A DNA stretch of 64,000 nt from an uncultured Dehalococcoidia bacterium (GTDB lineage: Bacteria; Chloroflexota; Dehalococcoidia; Lucifugimonadales; JAAXIE01): assembly GCA_951813255.1 (NCBI GenBank), contig OX638353.1, positions 1,240,001-1,304,000 of the forward strand, given 5' to 3'. A program made the position numbers and the translations under genes. Positions 52,489 through 61,965 of this stretch are shown piece after piece. How positions within the stretch are numbered: position 1 is the stretch's first letter; each line of letters begins with the position of its first letter. The notes under the pieces are model-generated. The model was not told the origin of the DNA. It saw nothing but the letters and a program-made list of their open reading frames with translations, and did no database searches.

Positions 52489-53688
52489 CTACGCCTTCAC
52501 GATCCGGATGTAGCGGCGACGGCCCGACCGGATAAGCGCACCCTCACGCAACTCCACCTGGTTGCCTGAGACTTTCTCGCCATCGATTTCCACACCGCCC
52601 TGTTGTACCAGGCGCCTCGCCTCGCTGCGGCTGTTCACCACTCCCGCACTCACCAGCACCGCTGTAATGTCCTGCACTGATCCCACACTAATGTCCACCG
52701 CGTACTCGGCCACATCCTCCGGTGCTTGGCGGTTCTGCACTACCCGCTCGAAATGCTCTTGGGCAGCATTGGCGTCGCTCAGATTGTAGAACTGCCCGGT
52801 GATATTCCGCGCCAGCTGCTTTTTCAGCTCCATCGGATGGATCTGCTCTGCCTCCAGTGCATTCGCCATCTCGGCGACCTCCGCATCGGACACGTCGGTG
52901 AGCAGGTCAAAGTATGACGTGAGCACATCGTCCGGCAACGACATGACCTTCCCGTACATGTCGTTCGGTGGGTCATCTATCGCAATGTAGTTCTCCAGGC
53001 TCTTGCTCATCTTGCGCACGCCGTCAGTCCCCACCAGAATCGGCATGAGGAAGCACTGCTGCGAGCGCTGCCCCATGATGGCCTGCAAGTCCCGACCGAC
53101 CAGCAGGTTGAACTTCTGGTCGGTGCCACCAAACTCCACGTCCGACTCGATGGCCACCGAATCATATGCCTGTAGCAGCGGGTACAGGAACTCGGTGATT
53201 GCGATGGGGCGCCCAGCCCGGTAGCGGTCCGCAAAGTCATCACGTTCCAGGAACTGTGCCAAGGTGAAATGAGACGTCAGGCGGATCACGTTGGATAGGT
53301 CGAAACTCCCGAACCACTCACTCTGCCAAACCACTTGCGCCCGCTCTTTGTCCACCACCTTGAAGAACTGGCGCAGATACGATTCGGCGTTCGATATCAC
53401 TTCTTCATGCGTAAGCATCGGTCGCGTCACCGATTGACCGCTGGGGTCGCCGATCTGGGCCGTCCAGTCCCCGACGATGAGAATTACCTGGTGCCCCAAC
53501 TCCTGGAACTGGCGCAGCTTTCGCAGCCCGACCACATGACCCAAGTGGATATCCGGACGGCTGGGATCGAAGCCCATCTTCAACCGCAGCGGCTCCTCCC
53601 GCCTCATCAACTCGTCGAACTCCCGCTCGACGATGACCTCAATCACTCCCCGGCTCTTGATGTGTTTCAGGGTCGCGTCATCGATCAT
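52489..53688 (-). CDS. tyrS: Tyrosyl-tRNA synthetase
   Basis: A 399-residue class I synthetase of the TyrZ-like branch. HIGH-type motif HLGHVV follows FDPSRPDI; the KMSKS loop is VRKMSKSLENYI. The C-terminal S4 RNA-binding domain (SRSEARRLVQQGGVEIDGEKV) is present. The start overlaps the ribF stop by four bases (ATGA), so the two are coupled. Confidence 0.96.
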   Translation of the reverse strand: MIDDATLKHIKSRGVIEVIVEREFDELMRREEPLRLKMGFDPSRPDIHLGHVVGLRKLRQFQELGHQVILIVGDWTAQIGDPSGQSVTRPMLTHEEVISNAESYLRQFFKVVDKERAQVVWQSEWFGSFDLSNVIRLTSHFTLAQFLERDDFADRYRAGRPIAITEFLYPLLQAYDSVAIESDVEFGGTDQKFNLLVGRDLQAIMGQRSQQCFLMPILVGTDGVRKMSKSLENYIAIDDPPNDMYGKVMSLPDDVLTSYFDLLTDVSDAEVAEMANALEAEQIHPMELKKQLARNITGQFYNLSDANAAQEHFERVVQNRQAPEDVAEYAVDISVGSVQDITAVLVSAGVVNSRSEARRLVQQGGVEIDGEKVSGNQVELREGALIRSGRRRYIRIVKA

Positions 53689-54617
53689 TGGCGCTCTCCG
53701 CTCAGGGCCGCGCGCGACTGCTCCACATCCTTCTTCATCTGCTCCAGCAGCGCATCCACGCTGGAGAAAGCCAACTCCCCCCTCAGGCGCTGCTCGAACT
53801 CCAAAGTCATTCGCTTTCCATACAGGTCGCCACTGAAGTCCAAGAGATAGGTCTCTACTCGCCTGTCTCCCTCACCGCCAAAAGTTGGGCGCACCCCAAT
53901 ACTGGTAGCTCCTTGGTGACGCACACCATCAACGGTGGCCCAAGTGGCATAGATGCCATCGCCTGGAACGGCCATCGTCCCTTCAGTAGCCAGATTGGCC
54001 GTCGGGAAGCCGAGGTCGCGTCCACGACGGTCTCCCGACTCCACTTCGCCCGTCAACGAAAACGGTCTGTCCAGCATCCGTTTTACTTTCTCCACCTGTC
54101 CTTGGGCCAGTAACTCTCGAATGACGCTGCTCTTAACCGGGGCGCCATCCAAAAGAAAGTTGTCCACGGTCTCAACCCAGAAACCGGCGGTGCGTCCCAT
54201 CTCTCTCAACGTCGCCACATCACCCTGTCGCCGGTGTCCCAAGGCGAAATCAGGCCCCACTACCAACCCCTTCATCCCCATTTCCCGGATCAGGGCATCC
54301 ACGAATTCGGAGGCCGTCAACTGCGACAACTCCCGTGTGAACTCCACCGCCACTACCTGGCTGATTCCAGGCTGATGCAACAGGCTAAGCCGCGTTTTGA
54401 GATCGGTTATGTAACGCAATTCAGCGGCGGGATTGAGCACACTGCGAGGGCTATTCTTAAAGGTAAGGACGACAGGAGAAAGACCCGCGCGTTCAGCCAT
54501 TTCAGTCAGCCTGCGCAACAGGTGGCGATGCCCCAAGTGGACCCCGTCAAAAGCCCCAATGCTGATGGCGGAGTCAATGAGCGGAGACCCCTCAGCGATA
54601 TCGGCTCGGAGTGTCAT
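53685..54617 (-). CDS. ribF: Bifunctional riboflavin kinase/FAD synthetase
   Basis: A 310-residue RibF. The N-terminal FMN adenylyltransferase has SIGAFDGVHLGHRHLLRRL; the C-terminal flavokinase has GRDLGFPTANLA, GVRPTFGG and YLLDFSGDLYGKRM. It makes FMN and FAD for the many flavoproteins encoded in this genome. ATG 54617 is chosen by conservation; no strong ribosome site is visible, and the frame is open to 54665. tyrS overlaps its end. Confidence 0.94.
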   Translation of the reverse strand: MTLRADIAEGSPLIDSAISIGAFDGVHLGHRHLLRRLTEMAERAGLSPVVLTFKNSPRSVLNPAAELRYITDLKTRLSLLHQPGISQVVAVEFTRELSQLTASEFVDALIREMGMKGLVVGPDFALGHRRQGDVATLREMGRTAGFWVETVDNFLLDGAPVKSSVIRELLAQGQVEKVKRMLDRPFSLTGEVESGDRRGRDLGFPTANLATEGTMAVPGDGIYATWATVDGVRHQGATSIGVRPTFGGEGDRRVETYLLDFSGDLYGKRMTLEFEQRLRGELAFSSVDALLEQMKKDVEQSRAALSGERQ

Positions 54618-54750
54618 AGGAACGTCACGCTGCGATGCGGGTGGCACTGATGAACACCAGACCACTCACTATGGATAAGGACCTGCACTCCGAACGAAGC
54701 GCCCGTTCGTACATGGCTGAGGTGGCTGAAAACAGGACCTGCCGCCTCAC

Positions 54751-55779
54751 CTAGCTATAGGCGCCAGCTGGCACTTTGCCCACTGCCCTTGCCACGTCCT
54801 TCACTTGACCCATCAGCTTATCGAAGTTCTCGAAGGTCAGCGATTCAGGTCCGTCGCACTTGGCCAAGTCGGGGTTGGGGTGGACCTCAATCATCAGCCC
54901 ATGCGCCCCGGCAGCCACCGCTCCCAGCGCCAACGGGCTCACCAGGTACCACTTCCCGCTGCTATGGCTCGGGTCCGCAACTATCGGAAGGTGGCTCAGC
55001 CTCCTGATCGAGGGTATAGCCGTCACGTCCAGAGTGAAGCGCGTGCTAGGCTCGAAGGTGCGCACGCCACGCTCGCAAAGGATTACCTGGCTGTTACCAC
55101 CCGAGAGAACGTATTCCGCCGCCAGGAGCCACTCCTCATAAGTCGCACTGAGTCCGCGCTTCAACATCACCGGCTTGCGTGTTTCGCCCACACGGTCTAG
55201 CAGGTTGTAGTTCTGCATGTTCCGCGCACCGATCTGCAGGACGTCGGCGTATTCGGCCACCGTCTCCACATCTTCGGGGCTCATTACCTCGGTGATAACG
55301 GGGAGGCCTGCCTCTCTCCCCGCCATTGCCAGCAGTCTCAGCCCATCAACTCCCATGCCTCGGAAGCTGTATGGTGAGGTGCGAGGTTTGAAGGCGCCTC
55401 CCCTGAGAATGGAAGCCCCCGCAGCCTTCACAGCCCGGGCGGTTGATACCATCTGCTCTTCGTCTTCCACCGAGCAGGGGCCTGCCATCACTACCAGGTC
55501 TTCTCCGCCAACAACCACGTCGCCCACAGCCACAGTGGAATTCTCAGGTTTGAATTCGCGGCTCGTCAGCTTGTACGGCTTGGAGATGGGTACGACTTCC
55601 GAAACGCCGGGTAGGGTAGAAAGCTCGTTCCTCAATTCTGGGAAGGGTGACCCCAAAACACCAATAACGGTGCGCTGTTCTCCGGAAGACAATTCGGGTC
55701 TGAACCCTCGCTCGACGATGCGCTGACTGACCGCATCGACCTCCTCCGGGGTGCTATCCGTCCGCATTACCACTATCAC
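54751..55779 (-). CDS. aroF: 3-deoxy-7-phosphoheptulonate synthase
   Basis: A 342-residue type I-beta DAHP synthase. An N-terminal ferredoxin-like regulatory domain ([24 protein letters not shown]) precedes the barrel: [49 protein letters not shown] and [13 protein letters not shown]. It starts the shikimate pathway. GTG start. It follows the chorismate mutase gene by 54 nt on the same strand, and trpA lies before that. Confidence 0.95.
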   Translation of the reverse strand: MIVVMRTDSTPEEVDAVSQRIVERGFRPELSSGEQRTVIGVLGSPFPELRNELSTLPGVSEVVPISKPYKLTSREFKPENSTVAVGDVVVGGEDLVVMAGPCSVEDEEQMVSTARAVKAAGASILRGGAFKPRTSPYSFRGMGVDGLRLLAMAGREAGLPVITEVMSPEDVETVAEYADVLQIGARNMQNYNLLDRVGETRKPVMLKRGLSATYEEWLLAAEYVLSGGNSQVILCERGVRTFEPSTRFTLDVTAIPSIRRLSHLPIVADPSHSSGKWYLVSPLALGAVAAGAHGLMIEVHPNPDLAKCDGPESLTFENFDKLMGQVKDVARAVGKVPAGAYS

Positions 55780-55833
55780 GTGGTTTCCAACCTTTCTAGG
55801 GCCGGTCTATCAAGCGAGATTTCTACAGTTATG

Positions 55834-56205
55834 TCAGTCATCCGTCGCCAAATCGGCACGAAGTGCCTTGGCATCTCGCAGGTAGACGTGTACTAGCTCT
55901 TTTTCTGTCTTTTCAGTGTTCACAAGTATAAGCACACGCACACACTTCGACAAGGAGTTCGGAACCATCATCTCATGACTACACATGAGGGCAACCCGGT
56001 CCCAACCCTGTGCCCGAGCGGCCACTGCAGGAAATGCCGCGTTCAGGTCGACCGTCGTCGTGAAAAACATAGCCGCCACTTCATGTTCATGTATTTCGTT
56101 AGCATCAACCATCCGTCGCAGCAGCTCATCTGTAGCCTGCAGGATTTCTTCCTGTGTATTTTCCGGAACCGTAATGGCACCCCTTATGCCTCGGCAAGCG
56201 CTCAA
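55834..56205 (-). CDS. aroH: Chorismate mutase, AroH type
   Basis: A 123-residue monofunctional chorismate mutase of the trimeric AroH class: RGIRGAITVPENTQEEIL, and the active-site stretch CSHEMMVPNSLSKCVRVLILVNT, where Arg in KCVRV matches the catalytic Arg of the Bacillus enzyme. HVYLRDAKALRADL ends the domain. The TTG start directly follows the trpA stop (TAGTTG). It converts chorismate to prephenate for Phe/Tyr. Confidence 0.92.
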   Translation of the reverse strand: MSACRGIRGAITVPENTQEEILQATDELLRRMVDANEIHEHEVAAMFFTTTVDLNAAFPAVAARAQGWDRVALMCSHEMMVPNSLSKCVRVLILVNTEKTEKELVHVYLRDAKALRADLATDD

Positions 56206-57018
56206 CTACTGCATCGCCTTCCGATGTATATTGCCACCTCGGAGTTGCGCAACAAACGAACTTGCATCTTCTACAATGCGCTCCCGCGGCGATTCCATGA
56301 GCACACGAATTAGCGCGCTCCCCACAACTGCGCCGTCAGCATTTTGGCCCACTGCCTCCACATGTTCGTGCGTCGATATCCCAAAGCCCACTGCCAGAGG
56401 CAGCGAGGTATGCTGCCTTACCCGCTGCACCAGCGAAAACGCGCCTCCGCCGACTTGGTCACGCGTACCCGTCACTCCTGTCAGGCTTACGCAGTACACG
56501 AACCCTGAAGCATACTTGCACCCCGCTGCTATCCGCGCATCCGTGCTCGTAGGAGCAAAGAGGGGGACAAGGGCGATTCCTCTTGGCGCAAGCTCCTCGC
56601 GCAACGGCCCCGACTCCTCCTCCGGAAGATCAGCCATAATCAGGCCGTCCAGCCCAGCTCGTTGCGCATCAAGTGCGAACTGTCTCGTCCCATACTGGAA
56701 GACCGGATTGTAGTAGCCCATCAGCAGCAGTCCCGTTTGTGGGACACGGTCGCGCAACCTGGCAACCAAGTCCAGGCACCCCCGCAGGCTCACGCCCTGT
56801 CCCAGCGCATGTTGGCTGGAGGCTTGGATGGTAACTCCGTCGGCCAGCGGGTCGCTGAAGGGCACCCCCAACTCAATCACGTCTGCCCCAGCTTCGGCCA
56901 AGGCCGGCACCAATTCGAAAGTCGCGTCTAGGTCAGGGTAGCCCGCCGTGAGGAAGACCACCAGGCCGGTGCGTCCTTCACTCCGCACACGCTCAAAGGC
57001 CTCGCCAATCCTGTTCAT
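56206..57018 (-). CDS. trpA: Tryptophan synthase alpha chain
   Basis: A 270-residue TIM-barrel TrpA: GLVVFLTAGYPDLDATFELVPALAEAGADVIELGVPFSDPLADG contains the catalytic Glu and Asp. VYCVSLTGVTGTRD is the phosphate-site loop. It releases indole for TrpB. ATG 57018 is preferred by conservation over 57036; no ribosome site is visible for either. trpB is not in the window, so trpA has been separated from its usual partner and joined to aroH and aroF. Confidence 0.95.
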   Translation of the reverse strand: MNRIGEAFERVRSEGRTGLVVFLTAGYPDLDATFELVPALAEAGADVIELGVPFSDPLADGVTIQASSQHALGQGVSLRGCLDLVARLRDRVPQTGLLLMGYYNPVFQYGTRQFALDAQRAGLDGLIMADLPEEESGPLREELAPRGIALVPLFAPTSTDARIAAGCKYASGFVYCVSLTGVTGTRDQVGGGAFSLVQRVRQHTSLPLAVGFGISTHEHVEAVGQNADGAVVGSALIRVLMESPRERIVEDASSFVAQLRGGNIHRKAMQ

Positions 57019-57268
57019 AGCTGGGAAGTATAGCATAGCAACAACCTGCCAACCTTTGGCTTACACGCCATCTCCTGCTCATTGCAGCCTCTCCCTTGTC
57101 CGACCAATCGGCTGCCCAGACGTCTCCGGCCTTCACAGCGGGCCGCTCATTTCACCGAATCTCTTGATCATCTGGAGTTTGTAGCTCCATGTGGAACACT
57201 ATTCCGTGTGCCTGTACACTTGCCCAGTGAGAAGCCGAAAAGCACCCCAAGGACAGACCGCACCGCTC

Positions 57269-58612
57269 ATGCCGCACGAGCCGACCGAGCAGCGCGGGAT
57301 AGGCGTCCCATCCCACAGCCTCGATACTCAGCCCCCCCTAGCAGCTCGTATGCGCCCCCAGACATTCGATGAGTTCGTAGGGCAGGAAGAAATCGTTGGG
57401 CCAGGGCGGGTCCTGCGCCGCGCCATAGAGGCCAAACGCCTGCCCTCCATCATCCTCTGGGGACCCCCAGGCGCAGGCAAAACCACCTTGGCCCTGCTCA
57501 TCGGCGAAGTGTCCGGCGTCCGCGTCGAGGCCATCAGCGCGGTAACATCCGGTGTCGCCGACCTGCGGAAAGTGGTCGAGCGGGCCAAGCAGAGCGGCGC
57601 CACCATCCTGTTCGTCGACGAGATTCATCGCTTCAACAAGTCCCAGCAGGATGTGGTCCTGCCCCATGTCGAGGACGGCACTATCACCCTCATCGGTGCC
57701 ACCACCGAGAACCCCTCTTTCGAGGTCATAGCCCCTCTTCTCTCCCGCTGCCGCGTCTTCACCCTTACTCCCCTCAGTGACGACGACGTACGCCTCATCG
57801 CAGAGCGTGCGCTAGCTGACCCAGAGCGTGGCTTGGGCAACCTGAACGCTGCCCTTGACGACAACGTAATGGCCCACTTGGTAAACACTGCCAACGGCGA
57901 CGCCCGGGTCGCCCTCAACGGCTTGGAGACTGCCTGTTATGCCACGCCACCGGATGAAGACGCCATCCGAACGGTGGCCATGGAGACCATCACGGAAGCC
58001 CTACAGCGTCGGAACGTCCTCTATGATCGCGCCGGCGACCAGCACTACGATCACATCTCCGCCTTCATAAAATCAGTCCGCGGCTCCGACCCCGACGCGG
58101 CGATGTACTGGCTCGTACGCATGCTCGAAGCAGGTGAGGACCCCATGTTCATCGCCCGCCGCATCGTCATCCTCGCCTCCGAAGACATCGGGCTGGCAGA
58201 CCCGGCAGCCCTCTCCCTAGCCGTGGCCACTCAACAGGCCGTCCACTTCATTGGCCTGCCCGAAGGGGCCATCCCGCTGGCCGAGGCCACCATCTACCTC
58301 GCCTCCGCCCCCAAGAGCAATTCCGCCTATGCCGCCCTGAACCGTGCCCGAGAGGACGTGCGCAACACCCGCAACGACCCCGTTCCTCTGCATCTCCGTA
58401 ACGCCGTTACCGGCCTCATGCGCGGCGCGGGCTACGGCCGGGGCTACCAGTACGCCCACGACCACCCCGATCACTTCGTGCAACAGGAACTCCGCCCGCC
58501 CTCAGTCCAACACCACCGCTACTACGAACCAACGGAACAGGGCGAGGAAAAGGAAGCAGCCGAACGCCTAAAACGCTGGTGGTCTCAGCGAGAGGGACCA
58601 GACCCTAGCTAG
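57269..58612 (+). CDS. rarA: Replication-associated recombination protein A (RarA/MgsA)
   Basis: A 447-residue AAA+ clamp-loader-like ATPase: [20 protein letters not shown], Walker [15 protein letters not shown], Walker [19 protein letters not shown], then [22 protein letters not shown]. The C-terminal MgsA tetramer domain has [33 protein letters not shown]. It acts at stalled forks. ATG 57269 is adopted; the frame stays open to 57191. Confidence 0.94.
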   Translation: MPHEPTEQRGIGVPSHSLDTQPPLAARMRPQTFDEFVGQEEIVGPGRVLRRAIEAKRLPSIILWGPPGAGKTTLALLIGEVSGVRVEAISAVTSGVADLRKVVERAKQSGATILFVDEIHRFNKSQQDVVLPHVEDGTITLIGATTENPSFEVIAPLLSRCRVFTLTPLSDDDVRLIAERALADPERGLGNLNAALDDNVMAHLVNTANGDARVALNGLETACYATPPDEDAIRTVAMETITEALQRRNVLYDRAGDQHYDHISAFIKSVRGSDPDAAMYWLVRMLEAGEDPMFIARRIVILASEDIGLADPAALSLAVATQQAVHFIGLPEGAIPLAEATIYLASAPKSNSAYAALNRAREDVRNTRNDPVPLHLRNAVTGLMRGAGYGRGYQYAHDHPDHFVQQELRPPSVQHHRYYEPTEQGEEKEAAERLKRWWSQREGPDPS

Positions 58613-59147
58613 CGGCCCGCCTTCTGCGGGCCTGCCTCCTCCACGAAAACACCATCCATCCCAAAAAGATTACGAAGGCCGCCAGCACTGCGATCAACAA
58701 CTCGTTGTAACTCGACGGCTCCCGCAACTCTATGGGAAACCCCACATCCAGCCCCTCCGGCTCAATCCGGAGGCTGATGTCCCAAACGCCCTCCTCAAGC
58801 GCCCCGACCAACGTCACCGAGTAGAGGCTGAGGTCATACTCAGTTTGAGGAAGGTTTGAGGCAGGGCCAATCACAAGGCCTTCCGGCCCCACACCCGTCG
58901 CCTGCACCTCCGCCCCCTGAACCGGCGTGTCATCCTTCTCCGTCAAGTAGATAACTAAATGCAGGTCGCCCACAACCGGGATGGCCTCCACCCGCACCAC
59001 GTACTCCCCCACAGCATCGTAGTAGGCCTCAATGCTGTCTTCGTGGGACCCGTTCGCCAACGCCTGTCCGGCAGGCCACAAAGCCCACAATGCCAGCAGG
59101 ACAAGAACAAAGAAGAAGACGGTAACGAACCGGCTAGTTCTCGTCAT
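58605..59147 (-). CDS. Membrane-anchored extracytoplasmic protein, FixH/YtkA-like domain
   Basis: A 180-residue protein with a signal peptide (VTVFFFVLVLLALWALWPAGQALA), an exposed beta-rich domain (LHLVIYLTEKDDTPVQGAEVQATGVGP, SLYSVTLVGALEEGVWDISLRIEPEG), then a C-terminal membrane helix (LLIAVLAAFVIFLGWMVF) and an RRQARRRR tail. The domain resembles FixH/YtkA-like modules that bind copper or serve in cytochrome assembly; no clear metal ligands are seen. It converges on rarA, and the 3' ends overlap by 8 bp. Confidence 0.65.
   Translation of the reverse strand: MTRTSRFVTVFFFVLVLLALWALWPAGQALANGSHEDSIEAYYDAVGEYVVRVEAIPVVGDLHLVIYLTEKDDTPVQGAEVQATGVGPEGLVIGPASNLPQTEYDLSLYSVTLVGALEEGVWDISLRIEPEGLDVGFPIELREPSSYNELLIAVLAAFVIFLGWMVFSWRRQARRRRAAS
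58614..58632. terminator. Bidirectional hairpin between rarA and the convergent gene
   Basis: Perfect 7-bp stem GGCCCGC (58614-58620), loop CTTCT, GCGGGCC (58626-58632). It begins 2 bp after the rarA stop and lies within the last codons of the opposing gene. No long T run follows on the plus strand. Confidence 0.45.
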
Positions 59148-59191
59148 GGCCCATCCCCGTCACCTCAAAAACCCGTACAACCCCGCACAAC

Positions 59192-60250
59192 TCAGTGGCT
59201 GGCAGCCGCAGCTACCCGCGCCACCCGCGACACGATCCCCAACGTCTCATCCACGTCTTGCGAGGTGATGTGCCGGTTCGTCACCATGCGGAAGTTCCGC
59301 TCACCCGGGTACGAGACCCTCACGCCCTCCTCAACCATACGCCGTATGAAGTCCGGCGTCGGCCCAAGGCTGGGATCGACCTCCACAAACACAATGTTCG
59401 TACGTATGTTGTCAGGCTCCACAGACAGGCCCGGTATCTCTGCCAGACCCTCGGCTAGCTTGCGCGCATTCGCGTGGTCATCCGCCAACCGCTCAATACA
59501 GGTCTGCAACGCCACGATCCCCGCTGCTGCCAGCACACCCACCTGCCGCATCCCACCGCCCACGGCCTTGCGCCACTTCCGCGCCCGGTCCACGAAATCC
59601 TGGTCACCACACACCAACGAGCCCGCCGGCGCGCTCAGCCCCTTGGAGAGACAGAATGTCAGATCATCCACATCCTTCGTCAACTCCGTGGCAGGCACCT
59701 CCAACGCTATCGCGGCATTGAATATCCGCGCCCCGTCTAAGTGCACCTGCATCCCGTGCGCATGCGCCACATCACAGAGCGCTTTCGTATCCGACGGAGT
59801 GAGAATCCCGCCACTGCACCTGTTATGCGTGTTCTCCAAGCACAGCAGCGAACTGCGCGGGAAATGGATATTCCCCGGCCTCCGAATGGCCCGGTCCACC
59901 TCATCGGGGTCCATCATGCCACGATAGTCGTTCGCCACCTGCCTCAACTGCAACCCGCCCATCACCGATGCCCCGCCGCACTCGTTCCAGAAGACATGGG
60001 ACTCGGTGCCTGCGATGACCTCATCACCCCGTTGCGTCTGAGCCAGTATGGACACCAGGTTTCCCATGGTGCCGCTGGCCACCAGCACAGCCGCTTCCTT
60101 CCCCATCATCTGAGCCGCCATCTCCTCCAGTTGGTTCACGCTGGGGTCCTCCCCCATCACGTCGTCGCCAACCTCTGCCCGGGCCATGGCCGCCCGCATC
60201 TCCTCCGTGGGGTGGGTAACGGTGTCGCTCCGCAGGTCATAGACCTTCAT
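59192..60250 (-). CDS. ltaE: Low-specificity L-threonine aldolase
   Basis: A 352-residue PLP lyase: YDLRSDTVTHPTEEMRAAMARAEVGDDVMGEDPSVNQLE, LENTHNRCSGGILTP, VHLDGARIFNAA and the PLP lysine in FCLSKGLSAPAGSLVCG. It splits L-threonine or L-allo-threonine to glycine and acetaldehyde. AGGAGATG precedes the ATG. A candidate promoter lies about 340 bp upstream, beyond repeat array 3. Confidence 0.93.
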   Translation of the reverse strand: MKVYDLRSDTVTHPTEEMRAAMARAEVGDDVMGEDPSVNQLEEMAAQMMGKEAAVLVASGTMGNLVSILAQTQRGDEVIAGTESHVFWNECGGASVMGGLQLRQVANDYRGMMDPDEVDRAIRRPGNIHFPRSSLLCLENTHNRCSGGILTPSDTKALCDVAHAHGMQVHLDGARIFNAAIALEVPATELTKDVDDLTFCLSKGLSAPAGSLVCGDQDFVDRARKWRKAVGGGMRQVGVLAAAGIVALQTCIERLADDHANARKLAEGLAEIPGLSVEPDNIRTNIVFVEVDPSLGPTPDFIRRMVEEGVRVSYPGERNFRMVTNRHITSQDVDETLGIVSRVARVAAAASH

Positions 60251-60377
60251 TCAACATCTCCTGTGCCACGCCGGTGGTCTCTAGCATAAGTGCGACTTTG
60301 CTCCTGCATTTTACTGCATCATTAGACATTTTCGTATGTGAACAATGGCGCTCTGGAAGCTGCAAGTAAACCGTTGA

Positions 60378-60491
60378 TTCGTAGCTGCACTGGCAGAACA
60401 GTCGTAGCTGCAGCGCGTGTTTTTGTAGCTATTTTTACTGCCAGTTCTGCCAGTGCCGTAGCTGTGCAGCTAGGAGTTTTGTACTGCCACA
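60378..60491 (-). repeat. Repeat array 3: shared boxes with CTGCCAGT words
   Basis: Read on the minus strand from 60476: CTCCTAGCTG-CA-CAGCTACGG, then CACTGGCAG, AACTGGCAG (60455-60438), then TAGCTACAAA (60431), CAGCTACGAC (60410), CTGTTCTGCCAGTG and CAGCTACGAA (60387). Successive direct boxes end at 60464, 60431, 60410 and 60387, that is 33, 21 and 23 bp apart. The word occurs as a 9-bp tandem pair and as an inverted copy between the last two boxes. Confidence 0.8.
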
Positions 60492-60591
60492 CGCCCGATT
60501 TATCATCGTATTCCATTCCATCGGAGAAATCTTCAAAAAGGGGTCTCCCCGGGCTGATCGGGTGGAGTCAGACCCCCGACGTTCTCTTGAA

Positions 60592-60620
60592 ACAATAGAA
60601 CAAGCGTTTGGGGTTGTCAA
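60592..60620 (-). promoter_or_regulatory. Sigma70-type promoter pointing into repeat array 3
   Basis: On the minus strand TTGACA (60620-60615), 17-bp spacer, TATTGT (60597-60592). The first direct box of array 3 lies 128 bp downstream. It could drive ltaE through the array or make a separate array transcript. Confidence 0.5.
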
Positions 60621-60645
60621 TGGCACCTGTGTCACGGCGCGGTTC

Positions 60646-60674
60646 TTGCCAAGGTGAGATGGCCTACTTATCAT
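60646..60674 (+). promoter_or_regulatory. Sigma70-type promoter of the PD-(D/E)XK-like gene
   Basis: TTGCCA (60646-60651), 17-bp spacer, TATCAT (60669-60674). The ATG at 60673 lies within the -10 box, which is why the downstream ATG at 60706 is taken as the gene start. Confidence 0.55.
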
Positions 60675-60705
60675 GAGTAGGGAGACGGCCATATCTGAGG
60701 TGCCT

Positions 60706-61308
60706 ATGGCTCAGACAGACAAGATAGGGCGCGCGGGCGAGCACTACGTTGCAGCGGAACTTAACAGGCGCGGGGCTTACGCCTCCCCCTTTTCCGGCAA
60801 TGTGCCAGGCATCGACATAGTGGCGACCGACGACGAGCGCCAGAACATGGCTTACATCCAAGTCAAAACCAAGCGGTTTGCAAGGCAGCGCTGGCCGCTT
60901 TCCCTTCGACATGCGTGGGAAATACCGAAGGACGTATCGTGCCTATGCCTTGATACTTGTGATCCTGCCCGCTGCGCTGAAGTGTCAGTGAAGGTCAGCC
61001 CCCATCCCCATCACGCTGATGCCACTAACCTGTATGAGCTCAAGAAAGTGCAGGGTAAGCCTGACCACTTCTGGATATTCGTCTCGCTGGAGGAGCTGCA
61101 ATACTGGATTGTCCCTGACAACGTCGTGCGAGAAGGAATACGCCAGCGTATCGTCAAGTACCTAGAAGAACGGGGAGGCCACAGGCCTGGATCCAGCCAT
61201 CACTCGTTAGACACCAGTCTCTTTGCGGACGACATGCCTTCCTGGTACGGCCGTTGGGACGAGTTGGGACTAGGACTGGAAGACCAAATGGAGATAGGGG
61301 AATCGTGA
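60706..61308 (+). CDS. PD-(D/E)XK nuclease-like protein
   Basis: A 200-residue protein. The N-terminal half reads TDKIGRAGEHYVAAELNRRG, then GIDIVATD and AYIQVKTKR. This E...GxDIV...xQVKTK order is the core of the PD-(D/E)XK nuclease fold (Asp in GIDIV, then Gln-x-Lys). The C-terminal half (VVREGIRQRIVKYLEERGG, MPSWYGRWDELGLGLEDQ) is not recognised. ATG 60706 is used for the reason given by its promoter, with GAGG just upstream. It may be a nuclease of a small defence or repair system. Its neighbour downstream overlaps by four bases. Confidence 0.65.
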   Translation: MAQTDKIGRAGEHYVAAELNRRGAYASPFSGNVPGIDIVATDDERQNMAYIQVKTKRFARQRWPLSLRHAWEIPKDVSCLCLDTCDPARCAEVSVKVSPHPHHADATNLYELKKVQGKPDHFWIFVSLEELQYWIVPDNVVREGIRQRIVKYLEERGGHRPGSSHHSLDTSLFADDMPSWYGRWDELGLGLEDQMEIGES

Positions 61309-61946
61309 GGCAGAGCGCTATATCTTTCAACAGCGGCACACTGGAACTGGAAGGCGTTTTCGGCATGCCCGACGACGCCGATGCCAAGGTTCCCGGTGTT
61401 GTCCTCTGCCATCCCCACCCCCTCCGTGGCGGCAACATGGACAACTTGGTGGTGATGGCTGTCTACCACACCCTGGTTACCCGCGGCATGGCAGCCCTGC
61501 GTTTCAATTTCCGCGGCGTGGGCAATAGCCAAGGCTCCCACGATCAAGGCGACGGCGAGGTTGAAGACGTAAAGGCAGCCCTCGAAATATTCCGCAGTCT
61601 GCCCGGGGTCGATAGTGATCACGTAGGTCTAGCCGGTTACTCCTTCGGCTCAGGCATGGTCCTGAAGGGACTGCCCCACTACAGCGATGTCCTGGCCTTT
61701 GCCCTCATCTCCCCGCCCCCGCGGTTCTACGCCGAATCAGCCCTCCCCAAGGACAGCCGTCCCAAGCTCGTGGTATGTGGCGACCAGGACGGCACCGTCC
61801 CCTTGGAAGGCCTCAGCCCCTTCGCCGAGTCCTTCTCCCAGCCCGCCGAATACCACATCATCCCAGGGGCCGACCACTTTTGGGGCCATCAGGTCATGGA
61901 AGCCGCGAACCACGTCTCCGACTTCTTCGCCGCCAACCTCACATAG
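61305..61946 (+). CDS. Alpha/beta hydrolase
   Basis: A 213-residue alpha/beta hydrolase: LCHPHPLRGGNMDN (oxyanion region), RFNFRGVGNSQGSHD, the nucleophile serine in GLAGYSFGSGM, an Asp in VCGDQDGTVPLEG and a His in PGADHFWGHQ. The pattern fits the dienelactone hydrolase/KANL3-like branch of small cytoplasmic hydrolases. GTG 61305 shares bases with the preceding stop (GTGA), and GGAGATAGGGG precedes it, so it is coupled to the nuclease-like gene. Substrate unknown. Confidence 0.85.
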   Translation: MRQSAISFNSGTLELEGVFGMPDDADAKVPGVVLCHPHPLRGGNMDNLVVMAVYHTLVTRGMAALRFNFRGVGNSQGSHDQGDGEVEDVKAALEIFRSLPGVDSDHVGLAGYSFGSGMVLKGLPHYSDVLAFALISPPPRFYAESALPKDSRPKLVVCGDQDGTVPLEGLSPFAESFSQPAEYHIIPGADHFWGHQVMEAANHVSDFFAANLT

Positions 61947-61965
61947 ACGTGAGCGCCATCTAACC

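Larger units (their letters stand above)
60251..60705. other. 455-bp divergent intergenic region with repeat array 3
   Basis: Between ltaE (minus) and the PD-(D/E)XK-like gene (plus). It holds repeat array 3 and two back-to-back promoter candidates (60592-60620 minus, 60646-60674 plus). Less GC-rich than the flanking genes. I see no gene in it. Confidence 0.65.

Noticed and set aside
57018..57040. Leaderless trpA transcript from TATACT just upstream
   Set aside because: The -10 match is well placed but no -35 element occurs at 16-18 bp.
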